Positions 8,412-17,907 of a stretch of DNA of 40,075 bases are shown here, in pieces. Made by a program: the position numbers and the translations under genes. The notes beneath the pieces are model-generated. The model ran no database searches. It was not told the origin of the DNA and saw nothing but the letters and a program-made list of their open reading frames with translations. Numbering within the stretch: the first letter of the stretch is position 1; every line of letters begins with the position of its first letter. Source of the stretch: JAVVFH01 sp032250585 (lineage in GTDB: Bacteria > Pseudomonadota > Gammaproteobacteria > Xanthomonadales > SZUA-36); the NCBI GenBank assembly GCA_032250585.1, contig JAVVFH010000003.1, positions 1-40,075 on the forward strand. The letters run 5' to 3'.

Positions 8412-8451
8412 CGCTATCGTCCGGGAAACGGGTGCAATGCTCGGGCTGATC
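8412..8451 (+). promoter_or_regulatory. repeated upstream motif, copy 4 (overlaps start of zinc peptidase)
   Basis: It reads ATCGTCCGGGAAAC, then GGG and TGCAATGCTCGGGCTGATC. The first half matches copies 1-3, and the second half matches copy 2 closely. Unusually, the ATG of the downstream gene (8437-8439) lies inside it, so the right half is also coding. That half could therefore be partly coincidental. Confidence 0.4.
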
Positions 8452-9120
8452 CTTTTGTTGCTGTTGCTTGGCCTGATCCTTGCGCCCGGCCTGTGGGTCA
8501 AGCGGGTCATCGCGCGCTACAGCGAGCCTGCCGATCGTTACGAGCAAAGCGGTGCGGCCACCGCCCGGCAGTTGCTGAAGGTGTTGGGGCTGGAGGGCGT
8601 CGGCGTGGAAGTCAGCGAATCGGGTGATCACTACGATCCGCAGGACAAGATGGTGCGGCTGGAGCCGCGCCATTACGAGGGCCGGTCGCTGGCTGCGGTG
8701 ACGATCGCGGCCCACGAGGTGGGCCATGCGCTGCAGGACGCCCGTGCTTATTTGCCCCTGCGGATGCGGACACGGCTGGTTCGCTGGGTAGGCCCGGTGG
8801 AGAAAATGGGTGCCCTGCTGTTGATGGCCACGCCCGTCATCATCGGGCTGAGTCGCGCGCCGGTTGCCGGATTGCTGTTCTTCATGGGTGGTTTCCTGGC
8901 TCTGGGCGCTGCGGTCCTGGTCCATTTGCTGACCCTGCCCACCGAGTTCGATGCCAGCTTCGGCCGGGCCTTGCCGCTACTGGACGAGCACGACGTGCTG
9001 CACCGCGTCGACAGGCCTCACGCCAGAAAGCTGTTGAAAGCCGCCGCGATGACCTACGTGGCGGCGTCACTGATGAGCCTGCTCAATATCGCGCGCTGGT
9101 GGGCTATCCTGCGGCGTTAG
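8437..9120 (+). CDS. membrane zinc metallopeptidase (YugP-like, Zn_peptidase_2 family)
   Basis: The 227-residue membrane protein starts with a transmembrane helix (residues 1-20) and has the zinc-binding HEVGH at 93-97, preceded by TIAAH and followed by ALQDA. Two further hydrophobic segments (about 125-165) and a C-terminal one follow. The PTEFDASFGRAL stretch is typical of the YugP/DUF zinc peptidase family, whose members are neutral metallopeptidases of unknown substrate. There is no clear ribosome site before ATG 8437, and copy 4 of the repeated motif overlaps the start, so a leaderless transcript is possible. The 294 bases upstream (8143-8436) hold no supportable gene. Confidence 0.88.
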   Translation: MLGLILLLLLLGLILAPGLWVKRVIARYSEPADRYEQSGAATARQLLKVLGLEGVGVEVSESGDHYDPQDKMVRLEPRHYEGRSLAAVTIAAHEVGHALQDARAYLPLRMRTRLVRWVGPVEKMGALLLMATPVIIGLSRAPVAGLLFFMGGFLALGAAVLVHLLTLPTEFDASFGRALPLLDEHDVLHRVDRPHARKLLKAAAMTYVAASLMSLLNIARWWAILRR

Positions 9121-9199
9121 TCCGCATCACTCACCAGAGTTCCGGGTTTTTCACAAGGCTGGAGCACTGTATGCGCTACAAAACAAGGCAGAATTGAAG

Positions 9200-9223
9200 G
9201 CGCGGATCCATTTGGATCCGCGC
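9200..9223. terminator. hairpin between convergent genes
   Basis: A perfect 10-bp stem, GCGCGGATCC (9200-9209) with GGATCCGCGC (9214-9223), closes on an ATTT loop. It lies between the zinc peptidase stop (9120) and the convergent DUF2202 gene (9254), where a bidirectional terminator is expected. No U-tract follows on either strand, so this is a stem-loop of probable, not proven, terminator function. Confidence 0.5.
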
Positions 9224-9253
9224 GCTGAAGTGATGTGTCGGCCGGTTTTCGTG

Positions 9254-10298
9254 TCAGTTGGCGTCGTTCAGCAGTTGGCTGCGCGCAACGCTATCCAGGC
9301 TGATGCGCTCAATGGGTATGAAACCGCTCAGACCGATCGAGGGAATGTCGTAGATCACGCTGCCGGCCAGGCAGCTTTCGAACTGCAGCAGAATGGAGCC
9401 ACCGGGTTCGTGCACGGGTTTCGGCTCGCTTTGGTCGAAAACGCCGCCGCTGGTGAAGTCGATTTCCAGCTCCGCCTGGCCGCCGCTGAAGGTGCCTGTC
9501 GCGGTCAGCCAGCGATGACTGGCATCGCCGAGAATGGCGCTGACGTCTTCCGACGGCCTTTCGACTTCATAGGTGAACCAGCCGGAACACTTTGCCGATA
9601 TCCGGGTACACCGTGATGAAAAAGCCCTGACCCGCGGTCGGCGGGTAATACCAGGCATCATTGAGGCCAACGTTGATGCGAAAATTCTCACCCGGCACGG
9701 CTTCGAAATCGCCGACGATCTCTTCGACATCGAGCGGGTCGAGCACCTGGGCTTCGTAGCTGCCGCCGAGGGCGATCACGTGACTGACGAAGGTCCGCAG
9801 GTGGTTACGCGAGCCGGCCAGCAGATTGCTGTAGGAATTGATCAGCGCGGGCTCATCCGTCTCGGTGATCGCGAGGCGTAAATCGCGGATGTCCATCTCC
9901 TCGATGAATCCGCCCACCATCAGGGCCTCCATCTGGGACACAGCCCCGCGGGCAGTCAGATCGGAGTAAAGGGTAGCCAGCTCCGGATCGGTGAACATCC
10001 CGACTGCAACGCTGGTCACCGCGTCGGCAATGCTGAACAGGTTTAGGATCCTGAGCATGGCATCCATGTGCCTTTGTTCGGAGGACTGTATGTTGTCGAA
10101 CAGCCGCATGCTCCACAGGTCATACAGCGTGATGTAGGTGTCGCGCGCCAGTTTCTCCTCTTCCCGCATGTAAATCAGCGTCGCCGTTTCGGCGTTGTCG
10201 AGGGCTTGTGGCGTACTTATCGGGTCGCCTGCGGCGAAGCTGCCGCCGCACAGCGTTAAGGCCGCGAGGGCCGCTATGGAAATAATGAGTTTTTTCAT
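9254..10298 (-). pseudogene. DUF2202 ferritin-like secreted protein with C-terminal domain, frameshifted
   Basis: From ATG 10298 (GGGAGG upstream) the protein has a signal peptide (MKKLIISIAALAAL..GGSFA) and a DUF2202 ferritin-like domain (REEEKLARDTY, SEQRHMDAML). It then enters a beta-rich domain beginning WYYPPTAGQGFFITVYPD. The frame breaks after GKVF near 9581-9590 and stops at 9567. The rest of the same domain (GWFTYEVERPSEDVSAILG to the end) continues in another frame to TGA at 9254. One extra base or two missing bases at the GTGTTCCGGCTGG site would explain it, and the corrected length is about 347 residues. It may be a recent pseudogene or a sequencing error. DUF2202 function is unknown; helix Glu and His residues suggest metal binding. 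Confidence 0.8.
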
Positions 10299-10642
10299 CG
10301 TCTTTACCTCCCGTGTAAGCCATTCTAGGAAGCCGATGATTAATACGACCTTAAAGCGGGCTCGTGCGGCACCGGTGGGTGCTGCGGTTTGTTTGGGTGC
10401 CTGGCCCGATTGGGATAGAATCCGAAGCAATGAGGTTTCAGGAATTCCCCGGGGCTTTCGAAGCAGGCAGTCGGCTTCTGCCTACCCCTGCTGCCGGCGG
10501 TCCGCCGTCAATTTCCCGAGATAAGTCGGGTGCCTGACTCGAACATTGCACCAGCTGCGCCTGACCTTAGCGATCATCCGGGATACGGATGCAAAATACG
10601 GGCTGATCACCAGGCGTTTCAACCTCAGGACAGTGGATTGTC
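10299..10642. other. 344-base intergenic region between divergent genes
   Basis: This lies between the DUF2202 gene (minus) and the CNNM/CBS gene (plus). It holds repeated-motif copy 2 (10571-10608) and a GGGATAGAAT stretch near 10420 that could be a -10-like site. An open frame from 10546 reads through here but is a shadow of the CBS gene in another phase. No RNA gene is recognised. Confidence 0.6.
10571..10608 (+). promoter_or_regulatory. repeated upstream motif, copy 2 (before CNNM/CBS gene)
   Basis: It reads ATCATCCGGGATAC, then GGA and TGCAAAATACGGGCTGATC, ending 34 bases before the ATG at 10643 on the same strand. Its first 14 bases of core are identical to copy 1. The palindromic centre seen in copies 1 and 3 is weak here, so conservation is of sequence rather than of hairpin. 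Confidence 0.5.
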
Positions 10643-11708
10643 ATGGCTCTGCTGATCACCTACGTTCTCGTCGCCCTGACGTTTTCATTTCTTTGCTCCA
10701 TCGCCGAGGCAGTGCTGCTGAGCGTTTCCAGTCCCTACGTGGCGCTGCTGGAAAAGCACTCGCCGGGGTCCGGGGCGCTGCTGCGGGAACTCAAAGCCGA
10801 TATCAACAAGCCATTGGCCGCCATCCTGACGCTCAATACGATTGCACATACGATCGGGGCGGCGGGCGCGGGCGCCCAGGTGACGCTGGTTTTCGGCAAC
10901 GCCTACCTGGGCATCGCCTCGGCCGTTTTGACGCTGTTGATCCTGATCTTCTCCGAGATCATCCCAAAGACCATGGGCGCCCACTACTGGCGGAAACTGG
11001 CGCCGGTGACCGCTTATGGCCTGAAAGTCCTTATCTGGCTGCTTTATCCCTTCGTCAAGCTCACGGAAATCATGACCGGCGGGATGGTCGATGGCCCGAC
11101 GTTGTCCGGATTCAGCCGCCAGGAGTTTGCCGCCATGGCCGAGCTCAGCGCCGAAGAGGGTCAGTTGGCCTTGCGCGAGTCCGAAGTGCTGAAGAACCTC
11201 CTGCGCTTGCGCGACATCCGGATCAAGGACGCGATGACGCCCCGCGTCGTGGTTTTTTCCGTGCCGGCTGTCATGACTGTCGGGAATTTTTTCAAAAAAC
11301 ACGAAGAGGCCAATTTTTCGCGGATTCCTGTGTACAGCCAGGATCCGGAGCGGCTCGAAGGCTTCGTGCTGCGCGGTGATTTGCTGTTGGCCCCTCGCCA
11401 AAGGCGAGCTGTCGGTCCGCCTGGAATCCCTTCAGCGGCCGTTGCCGATATTGCCCGAGTCGCTGTCACTGGCAAAAGCCTTCAATCAGCTGATGAAAAT
11501 GCGGGCCCACATCGTCCAGGTCGTCGATGAATATGGCTCGCTGGCAGGCATCCTGACCCTGGAGGACGTGCTCGAAACGCTGCTCGGCATGGAGATCGTC
11601 GACGAGGGTGACGAGACGGTGGATATGCGCGATTACGCGCGTCGGCTCTGGTCGCGGCGCAGGAGCGCATTGGGTATGGAAGCCGGGGACGATCACGGCG
11701 GCGCTTGA
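10643..11708 (+). pseudogene. CNNM (DUF21)/CBS-pair membrane protein, single-base frameshift
   Basis: The N-terminal half (10643 to about 11390) has three to four membrane helices of a DUF21/CNNM domain (IAEAVLLSVS, LIFSEIIPKTMG) and then the first CBS motif (VKNLL-type linker, IKDAMTPRVVVF). The second CBS motif (HIVQVVDEYGSLAGILTLEDVLETLLG) continues in another frame to TGA at 11708. The frames join if one C is removed from the CCCC run at 11391-11394, giving LALAKGELS and 354 residues in total. A homopolymer indel suggests a sequencing or assembly error more than true decay. Relatives are linked to magnesium/cobalt efflux (CorC/HlyC family). The last 42 bases before convergent ubiB hold nothing obvious. 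Confidence 0.83.
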
Positions 11709-11750
11709 GGCTCTGGTCGGCCGCCAGCGGTGGAAGCAGCCGGTGCCGCG

Positions 11751-13412
11751 TCAGCGCCTGAGCGCGCGCAGCATCAGCCACAGGCCGCCGACCGCGGCCA
11801 GCAGTCCGGGCAGGGAAAAGCCGTAAAAAGTTCGTGGCTGGAATTCCAGGCCGAGCAGCAGCGCGCCGCTGAAGAACAGGGCGCAGCCGACCAGCGCCGT
11901 GCGCGACTTGCGGCTGGATTCGGAATCTTCCGCCCGCCACTTGCTGAGTTCGCGGGAATCCAGCCGCGTGACCAGCTTGCCCTCGGTCGCCTGTTTCAGG
12001 TAATCGTGCAGCAGCCCGGGCATTTCCGGAGCCTGGCCAAGCCAGCCGGGCAGGCGGTCGCGCAGATCCCTGGCTGCCTGGTCGAGACCGTGTTTCTCGC
12101 GCATGATCCGCTCGAGCACTGGTTTGGACGTCGCCAGCACGTCCAGTTCGGGATACAGGTCGCGGCCGAGCCCTTCGATGTTCAGCAGCGTTTTCTGCAG
12201 CATGATCAGCTGCGGCTGGATGTCCAGCTTGAAGCGGTAGGCCACCTGGATCAGCTTCAGCATCACCTCGCCGAAAGAGACCTCGCTGAGGGGCCGCGAG
12301 AACGCCGGTTCGCCGACCGCGCGTACCGAGGCTTCGAGTTCGCCGATGCGCGTATCTGCCGGTACCCAGCCGGCCTGGACATGCAAAAAAGCCACGCGGA
12401 AGTAATTGCGGTTGAACAGGGCCAGGAAATTCTCCGAGATGTAATAGAGATCCTGTGGCGTGAGGCTCGCGACGATGCCGAAATCCAGCGCGATGTAGCT
12501 GGCGTTTTCCGGGTCGCTGACGTCCACCAGGATGTTGCCTGGATGCATGTCGGCGTGAAACAGGTTGTCGCGGAAGACCTGCGTGTAGAACACGCGAATG
12601 CCGATCTTGGCCAGCCGTTCCAGGTTGACACCGGCTTCGCGCAGGGCTTTTACGTCGCTGATGGGCACGCCGTGCACGCGCTCCATGACCAGCACCTGCT
12701 CTTTGCAGTAGGGCCAGTAGATCTCGGGAATGTAGAGGTCCGTCGAACCCTCGAAATTGGCACGCAGAGCCGAGGCGTTCGAACCTTCGCGGATCATGTC
12801 CAGTTCGTCGAAGACGAAGGTTTCGAATTCGCGCACGAACTGGGTCGGCTTGACGCGCGCGCCGGTTTCCCAGTATTTCTCCGCCAGTTGCGCGATGGCC
12901 ATCAACAGGTCGATGTCGCGGCGGATCTGCTGCCGGATGCCGGGCCGTACCACTTTAACCACCACCTCGCGCCCGTCGGGCAGTGTGGCCGCATGCACTT
13001 GTGCGATGGAGGCCGAGGCCATCGGCTTCAGATCGAAGGCACTGAACAGCTCGGTAACCGGCTTCTTCAGCATGTTTTCGACGATGTCGCGTGCCTCCTC
13101 GCCGGGAAAGGGCGCCACCTGGTCCTGCAGCAGCGCCAGTTGGTCGGCGATGTCGGCTGGGATCAGGTCCCTGCGCGTCGACAGTATCTGGCCGAACTTG
13201 ACATAAATCGGCCCCATTTCGTTTAGGGCGAGTCGCAGCCGCTCGCCGCGCGGCAGGTCCGACACGCCGCGCCGGCCCCAGGGTGCGATGACGCGAAGCA
13301 AGCGCATCGGCCGGTACAGGTGCGTGGCCTCCAGGAATTCGTCCAGGCGGTAACGGGAGAGGATCGCGCTGATTTTCAGCATGCGCGCGAAATGTCTCGA
13401 GGGATGGCTCAT
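11751..13412 (-). CDS. ubiB: UbiB, atypical kinase/ATPase for ubiquinone synthesis
   Basis: The 553-residue ABC1/ADCK-family protein is close to the Escherichia coli length of 546. The signature KFGQ lies in the N-terminal extension (about 72-75), with an alanine-rich loop ASASIAQVH in place of a glycine loop. The catalytic HADMHPGN and the metal-binding DFG (ALDFGIVAS) follow. Two hydrophobic helices close the C-terminus and anchor it to the inner membrane. UbiB supports coenzyme Q assembly, probably by ATP-dependent extraction of lipid precursors. Its ATG overlaps the ubiJ stop (ATGA), so the two are translationally coupled in the ubiE-ubiJ-ubiB operon. Confidence 0.96.
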   Translation of the reverse strand: MSHPSRHFARMLKISAILSRYRLDEFLEATHLYRPMRLLRVIAPWGRRGVSDLPRGERLRLALNEMGPIYVKFGQILSTRRDLIPADIADQLALLQDQVAPFPGEEARDIVENMLKKPVTELFSAFDLKPMASASIAQVHAATLPDGREVVVKVVRPGIRQQIRRDIDLLMAIAQLAEKYWETGARVKPTQFVREFETFVFDELDMIREGSNASALRANFEGSTDLYIPEIYWPYCKEQVLVMERVHGVPISDVKALREAGVNLERLAKIGIRVFYTQVFRDNLFHADMHPGNILVDVSDPENASYIALDFGIVASLTPQDLYYISENFLALFNRNYFRVAFLHVQAGWVPADTRIGELEASVRAVGEPAFSRPLSEVSFGEVMLKLIQVAYRFKLDIQPQLIMLQKTLLNIEGLGRDLYPELDVLATSKPVLERIMREKHGLDQAARDLRDRLPGWLGQAPEMPGLLHDYLKQATEGKLVTRLDSRELSKWRAEDSESSRKSRTALVGCALFFSGALLLGLEFQPRTFYGFSLPGLLAAVGGLWLMLRALRR

Positions 13413-14068
13413 TCGGCTTCCTCCGGCGGTTCCGCATCTGTTTGCCGTGCTCCCTTGAGCGCACGCAGCCGTGCTTCCGCGCGCTCCACCGCGTCGCGCG
13501 TCGCGTCCACGGCGTCGCTGAATGCCCTGATTTCGGCTGGCTGTGGTAGCGGGCCGCCCGCCCGCACCAGGTATTCGCCGAGCATATCGCCGGTGTTCTC
13601 TGCGGTTTCGCGCGCCTGCTCCGCCCCGGCCCGCAGGCCGGCAGCGACCTGGTAGCCCCAGACGTCACCGAGTAAGCGCGACAGGCGGCCCTCCCAGTCC
13701 GGGTCGAGACGAGAGAACAAACGCTCGAGGTCACGCGCCAGGCCGGCGTCGCCGCTGATCGTGACGCGCGAGCCCGGCGCGCCCCACTTTCTCTTTTCGT
13801 CCGGCACTGCCAGGGAAAAAAGCGCGGCGGGCGAACCGCTGACTACTGCGTCCGCTTCCCGCTCGGCGTCGAGCCCGACTCGGACGCGCTGCGTGGTGAA
13901 TGCAAAAAACAGGGTAATGCCGAGGTCTTCGAGATCGAGTTGCAGCAGCCGGCCGTCCAGGCGTTCCAGGCGCGACGAACTGTTGGCGTCCAGTTCCAGC
14001 AACCGGCTGATCGCCGTTTCCAGGGACGCCGCGAAAAGGGCCGGCAGGGGCGTGCGGTACCGGGCCAT
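13409..14068 (-). CDS. ubiJ: UbiJ, SCP2-domain ubiquinone accessory factor
   Basis: The 219-residue protein sits between ubiE and ubiB. Its N-terminal half resembles an SCP2 sterol-carrier fold: an LDANSSSRLERLDGRLLQLDLEDLG strand region, followed by DAVVSGSPAALFSLA. The C-terminal part is helical with many charged residues. In the E. coli system UbiJ and UbiK organise the soluble Ubi complex and bind the lipid precursor. Identification rests on weak family similarity plus exact synteny. Start ATG 14068 follows the ubiE stop by 2 bases, and the end overlaps ubiB by 4 bases. Confidence 0.9.
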   Translation of the reverse strand: MARYRTPLPALFAASLETAISRLLELDANSSSRLERLDGRLLQLDLEDLGITLFFAFTTQRVRVGLDAEREADAVVSGSPAALFSLAVPDEKRKWGAPGSRVTISGDAGLARDLERLFSRLDPDWEGRLSRLLGDVWGYQVAAGLRAGAEQARETAENTGDMLGEYLVRAGGPLPQPAEIRAFSDAVDATRDAVERAEARLRALKGARQTDAEPPEEAE

Positions 14069-14070
14069 GG

Positions 14071-14826
14071 TCAGGCGTGCAAACCGCTGTGGATGGCCAC
14101 CACACCGCCGCTGAGGTTGCGGTAGCGCACGTTTTCAAAACCGGCGGCGCGCATCATGGCGGCCAGCTCCTCCTGGGGTGGATGCTGGCGGATGCTCTCG
14201 GCGAGATAGCGGTAGCTCTCGCTGTCATTGGCGACCAGCCGCCCCAGCGCCGGTAATACGCTGAAGGAGTAGCGGTCGTAGAGCTTCTTCAGCGGTTCCG
14301 CCTGCACTTTCGAGAATTCCAGGATCAGGGCTCTGCCGCCGGGTTTCAGGACCCGCCTCATTTCGCGCAGCGCGGCATCCTTGTCGGTGACGTTGCGCAG
14401 GCCGAAGGCAATCGTGACCAGGTCGAATCCAGCGCTGGCGAACGGCAGTTGTTCGGCATTGACAAGCGCATAGTCGATGTTGCCCGCGATGCCGCGGTCC
14501 TCGAGCCGCTGGCGGCCGACATTCAGCATCGCCGCGTTGATGTCGGTCAGCATCACCCGCCCCTTGGCGCCGACCTGGCGGCTCATCAGGGCGCTGATAT
14601 CGCCGGTGCCACCGGCCAGGTCGAGGACCCGATCACCGAGCCGGACGCCGCTGTTGGCAACGAAATCCCGTTTCCAGACGCGGTGCACGCCCAGCGACAT
14701 CAGGTCGTTCATCAGGTCGTACTTGTCCGCGACGGACTCGAATACTTCCCGCACCAGGCCGGTTTTTTCTGCGACCGGCACCTTGCGGAAACCGAAATGT
14801 GTCGTTTCTCTGGTTTTCTCGTTCAT
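14071..14826 (-). CDS. ubiE: UbiE, ubiquinone/menaquinone C-methyltransferase
   Basis: UbiE methylates the ring carbon of demethylmenaquinol and of the ubiquinone precursor, using S-adenosylmethionine. The length of 251 residues equals that of the E. coli enzyme. The N-terminal TTHFGFRKVPVAEK and FESVADKYDLMNDLMS are diagnostic, followed by the SAM-binding VLDLAGGTGD and the family motif TIAFGLRNVTDK. The C-terminus ends in GGVVAIHSGLHA. It is the first gene of ubiE-ubiJ-ubiB and diverges from the AsmA-like gene. A TACAAT -10-like hexamer lies 26 bases upstream (14852-14857), with no convincing -35. Confidence 0.97.
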   Translation of the reverse strand: MNEKTRETTHFGFRKVPVAEKTGLVREVFESVADKYDLMNDLMSLGVHRVWKRDFVANSGVRLGDRVLDLAGGTGDISALMSRQVGAKGRVMLTDINAAMLNVGRQRLEDRGIAGNIDYALVNAEQLPFASAGFDLVTIAFGLRNVTDKDAALREMRRVLKPGGRALILEFSKVQAEPLKKLYDRYSFSVLPALGRLVANDSESYRYLAESIRQHPPQEELAAMMRAAGFENVRYRNLSGGVVAIHSGLHA

Positions 14827-14985
14827 GTCGATGGTTTTCCGGGCCGCGCTTATTGTAACCGCAGCGGACCTTCATCACCGCATTTTGACCGAGTCCGGCT
14901 GGACAGTCGTCAGCCAGGCGGTTGAGAATGAAGAACCGAGGGAGGCCGCCGAGGCCTCTTCTGAAGATTCCGATGGAGGTGCCGC

Positions 14986-15687
14986 ATGAAGAAATTTCTT
15001 TCCGTTATCGTCGTCCTGCTGCTGGTCGTGGCCGCGGCGCTCTGGTATTTCCTCAACTATCGGCTAGACGGCATTATTGAGAACCAGATCGAAATGGCCG
15101 GTAGCCGTTCCCTAGGCAGCAAAGTCGCGGTGGGCTTGGTGCAAACCAACATCCGGGACGGATCGCTGACCATTTCCGAGATCACGGTAGCCAATCCGCC
15201 GGGCTACAAAAACACTCATGCCTTCAGCCTGAAAAATGTCGAGGCGGCGGTGGATTACAGCACCCTCGATGTCCAGCGCGTGGTCATCGACAATCCGGAA
15301 ATCGCTATCGAGGAGATCGGCGGACGCACCAATTTCGACGCCATGCTGGCCGTTTTGGAGGCCCAGCCGGACCGGCCGGCCGGGCAGGGGACGAAGGAAC
15401 CGGTGATCGTGGTCCGCCATTTTCGCATGAACGAATCGCGGGCTGCCTTCGAGTCGGAATCGCTGGGCCGTCATATCGACCTTGAACTGGACGCGGTGGA
15501 AATGAACGACCTGCGCGGTACGCCCAGTGAAATCGCCAAGGTGATTGCGACCGGGATTCTCCGGGAGGTGACCAGCGAGACGGCTGGTGTAATGGTCAAA
15601 GCCGAGGCGAGAAAGAAGTTAGAGGACGTCGGGCGAAAGGCTGCGGATAAATTGCGGGCTTTGCTCGGTGACGACGAAGACGGCTGA
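14986..15687 (+). CDS. AsmA-like membrane-anchored protein
   Basis: The 233-residue protein has an N-terminal signal anchor (residues 3-24, MKKFLSVIVVLLLVVAAALW). A periplasmic beta-rich region typical of AsmA-like chains follows, with SRSLGSKVAVGLVQTNIRDG, ISEITVANPPGY and NVEAAVDYSTL. The last 45 residues are helical and charged. AsmA-type proteins belong to the wider group of lipid-transport bridges, but this copy is short and lacks the long repeats, so a direct transport role is uncertain. ATG 14986 has GGAGGT about 6 bases upstream. It stands alone between ubiE (divergent) and the csp gene (convergent). Bases 15688-15808 hold nothing clear. Confidence 0.7.
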   Translation: MKKFLSVIVVLLLVVAAALWYFLNYRLDGIIENQIEMAGSRSLGSKVAVGLVQTNIRDGSLTISEITVANPPGYKNTHAFSLKNVEAAVDYSTLDVQRVVIDNPEIAIEEIGGRTNFDAMLAVLEAQPDRPAGQGTKEPVIVVRHFRMNESRAAFESESLGRHIDLELDAVEMNDLRGTPSEIAKVIATGILREVTSETAGVMVKAEARKKLEDVGRKAADKLRALLGDDEDG

Positions 15688-15808
15688 GCGGCTTCGGAAT
15701 TGACACTTTGGCCCGCGCGGTCGCCCCGGAATCGCCCCTGCCGCCTAGTGGGCCCGGAGTCGTGCTGCTGAAGGTCGGGCGAGTGTGGCGCCCGCCCGGC
15801 CCGCGGCG

Positions 15809-16018
15809 TCAGAGGGGCGTTACGTTGTCCGCCTGCGGACCGCGATCGGCCTCGACGACTTCCATCATCACTTTCTGACCTTCAACAAGAGTTTTGCGGC
15901 CCTCACCCTTGATGGCACTGAAGTGCACGAATACATCTTTGCCCCCTTCGCGCTCGATAAAGCCGAAGCCTTTCGAGTCGTTGAACCACTTGACCGTTCC
16001 CTCTACCTGCTCTGACAT
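15809..16018 (-). CDS. cold shock domain protein, CspA family
   Basis: The 69-residue single cold-shock domain has RNA-binding motifs KGFGFIE (RNP1) and VFVHFSAI (RNP2), starting MSEQVEGTVKWF. Such proteins bind single-stranded RNA and DNA and melt RNA structure. The open frame extends upstream to 16102, but the family N-terminus and the AGAGGTGG ribosome site fix the start at ATG 16018. Paralogue naming (cspA, cspD and others) is not possible from sequence alone. The leader is long, about 105 bases from the predicted promoter, as in cold-inducible csp genes. Confidence 0.95.
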   Translation of the reverse strand: MSEQVEGTVKWFNDSKGFGFIEREGGKDVFVHFSAIKGEGRKTLVEGQKVMMEVVEADRGPQADNVTPL

Positions 16019-16129
16019 GTTCCACCTCTTGTTGTTGAAGTCCGATCCGGCCGCCCGAAGCTTGTCGGAACGCCATTGCCCCGCGGTTGCCGCCGGCTGC
16101 ATCCCGAACGGCTGTCGCTGGCGTCTCTC

Positions 16130-16157
16130 ATTGTGCCAGATTGGGTGAATCTTTCAA
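16130..16157 (-). promoter_or_regulatory. promoter of the cold shock gene
   Basis: On the minus strand, TTGAAA (16157-16152) and CACAAT (16135-16130) are separated by 16 bases, a good sigma70-type match. It predicts a transcript start near 16123 and a 5' leader of about 105 bases before the csp ATG. Confidence 0.55.
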
Positions 16158-16224
16158 TTCATGCGCTCTATGATGTCGGCGAGGTGACCGCCAGCCGCTG
16201 AGCCGGGTCGCTTGCGGCGCCGTG

Positions 16225-17906
<1,682 letters not shown>

Positions 17907-17907
<1 letters not shown>

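Noticed and set aside
8333..8449. 39-codon open frame (MSFVEHIQQVLF...) before the zinc peptidase
   Set aside because: No ribosome site, no family, and it overlaps the true gene start.
11730..13226. Long open frame (498 codons) opposite ubiB
   Set aside because: Antisense shadow of the high-GC ubiB gene; the product has no recognisable domain and ubiB is clearly the real gene.
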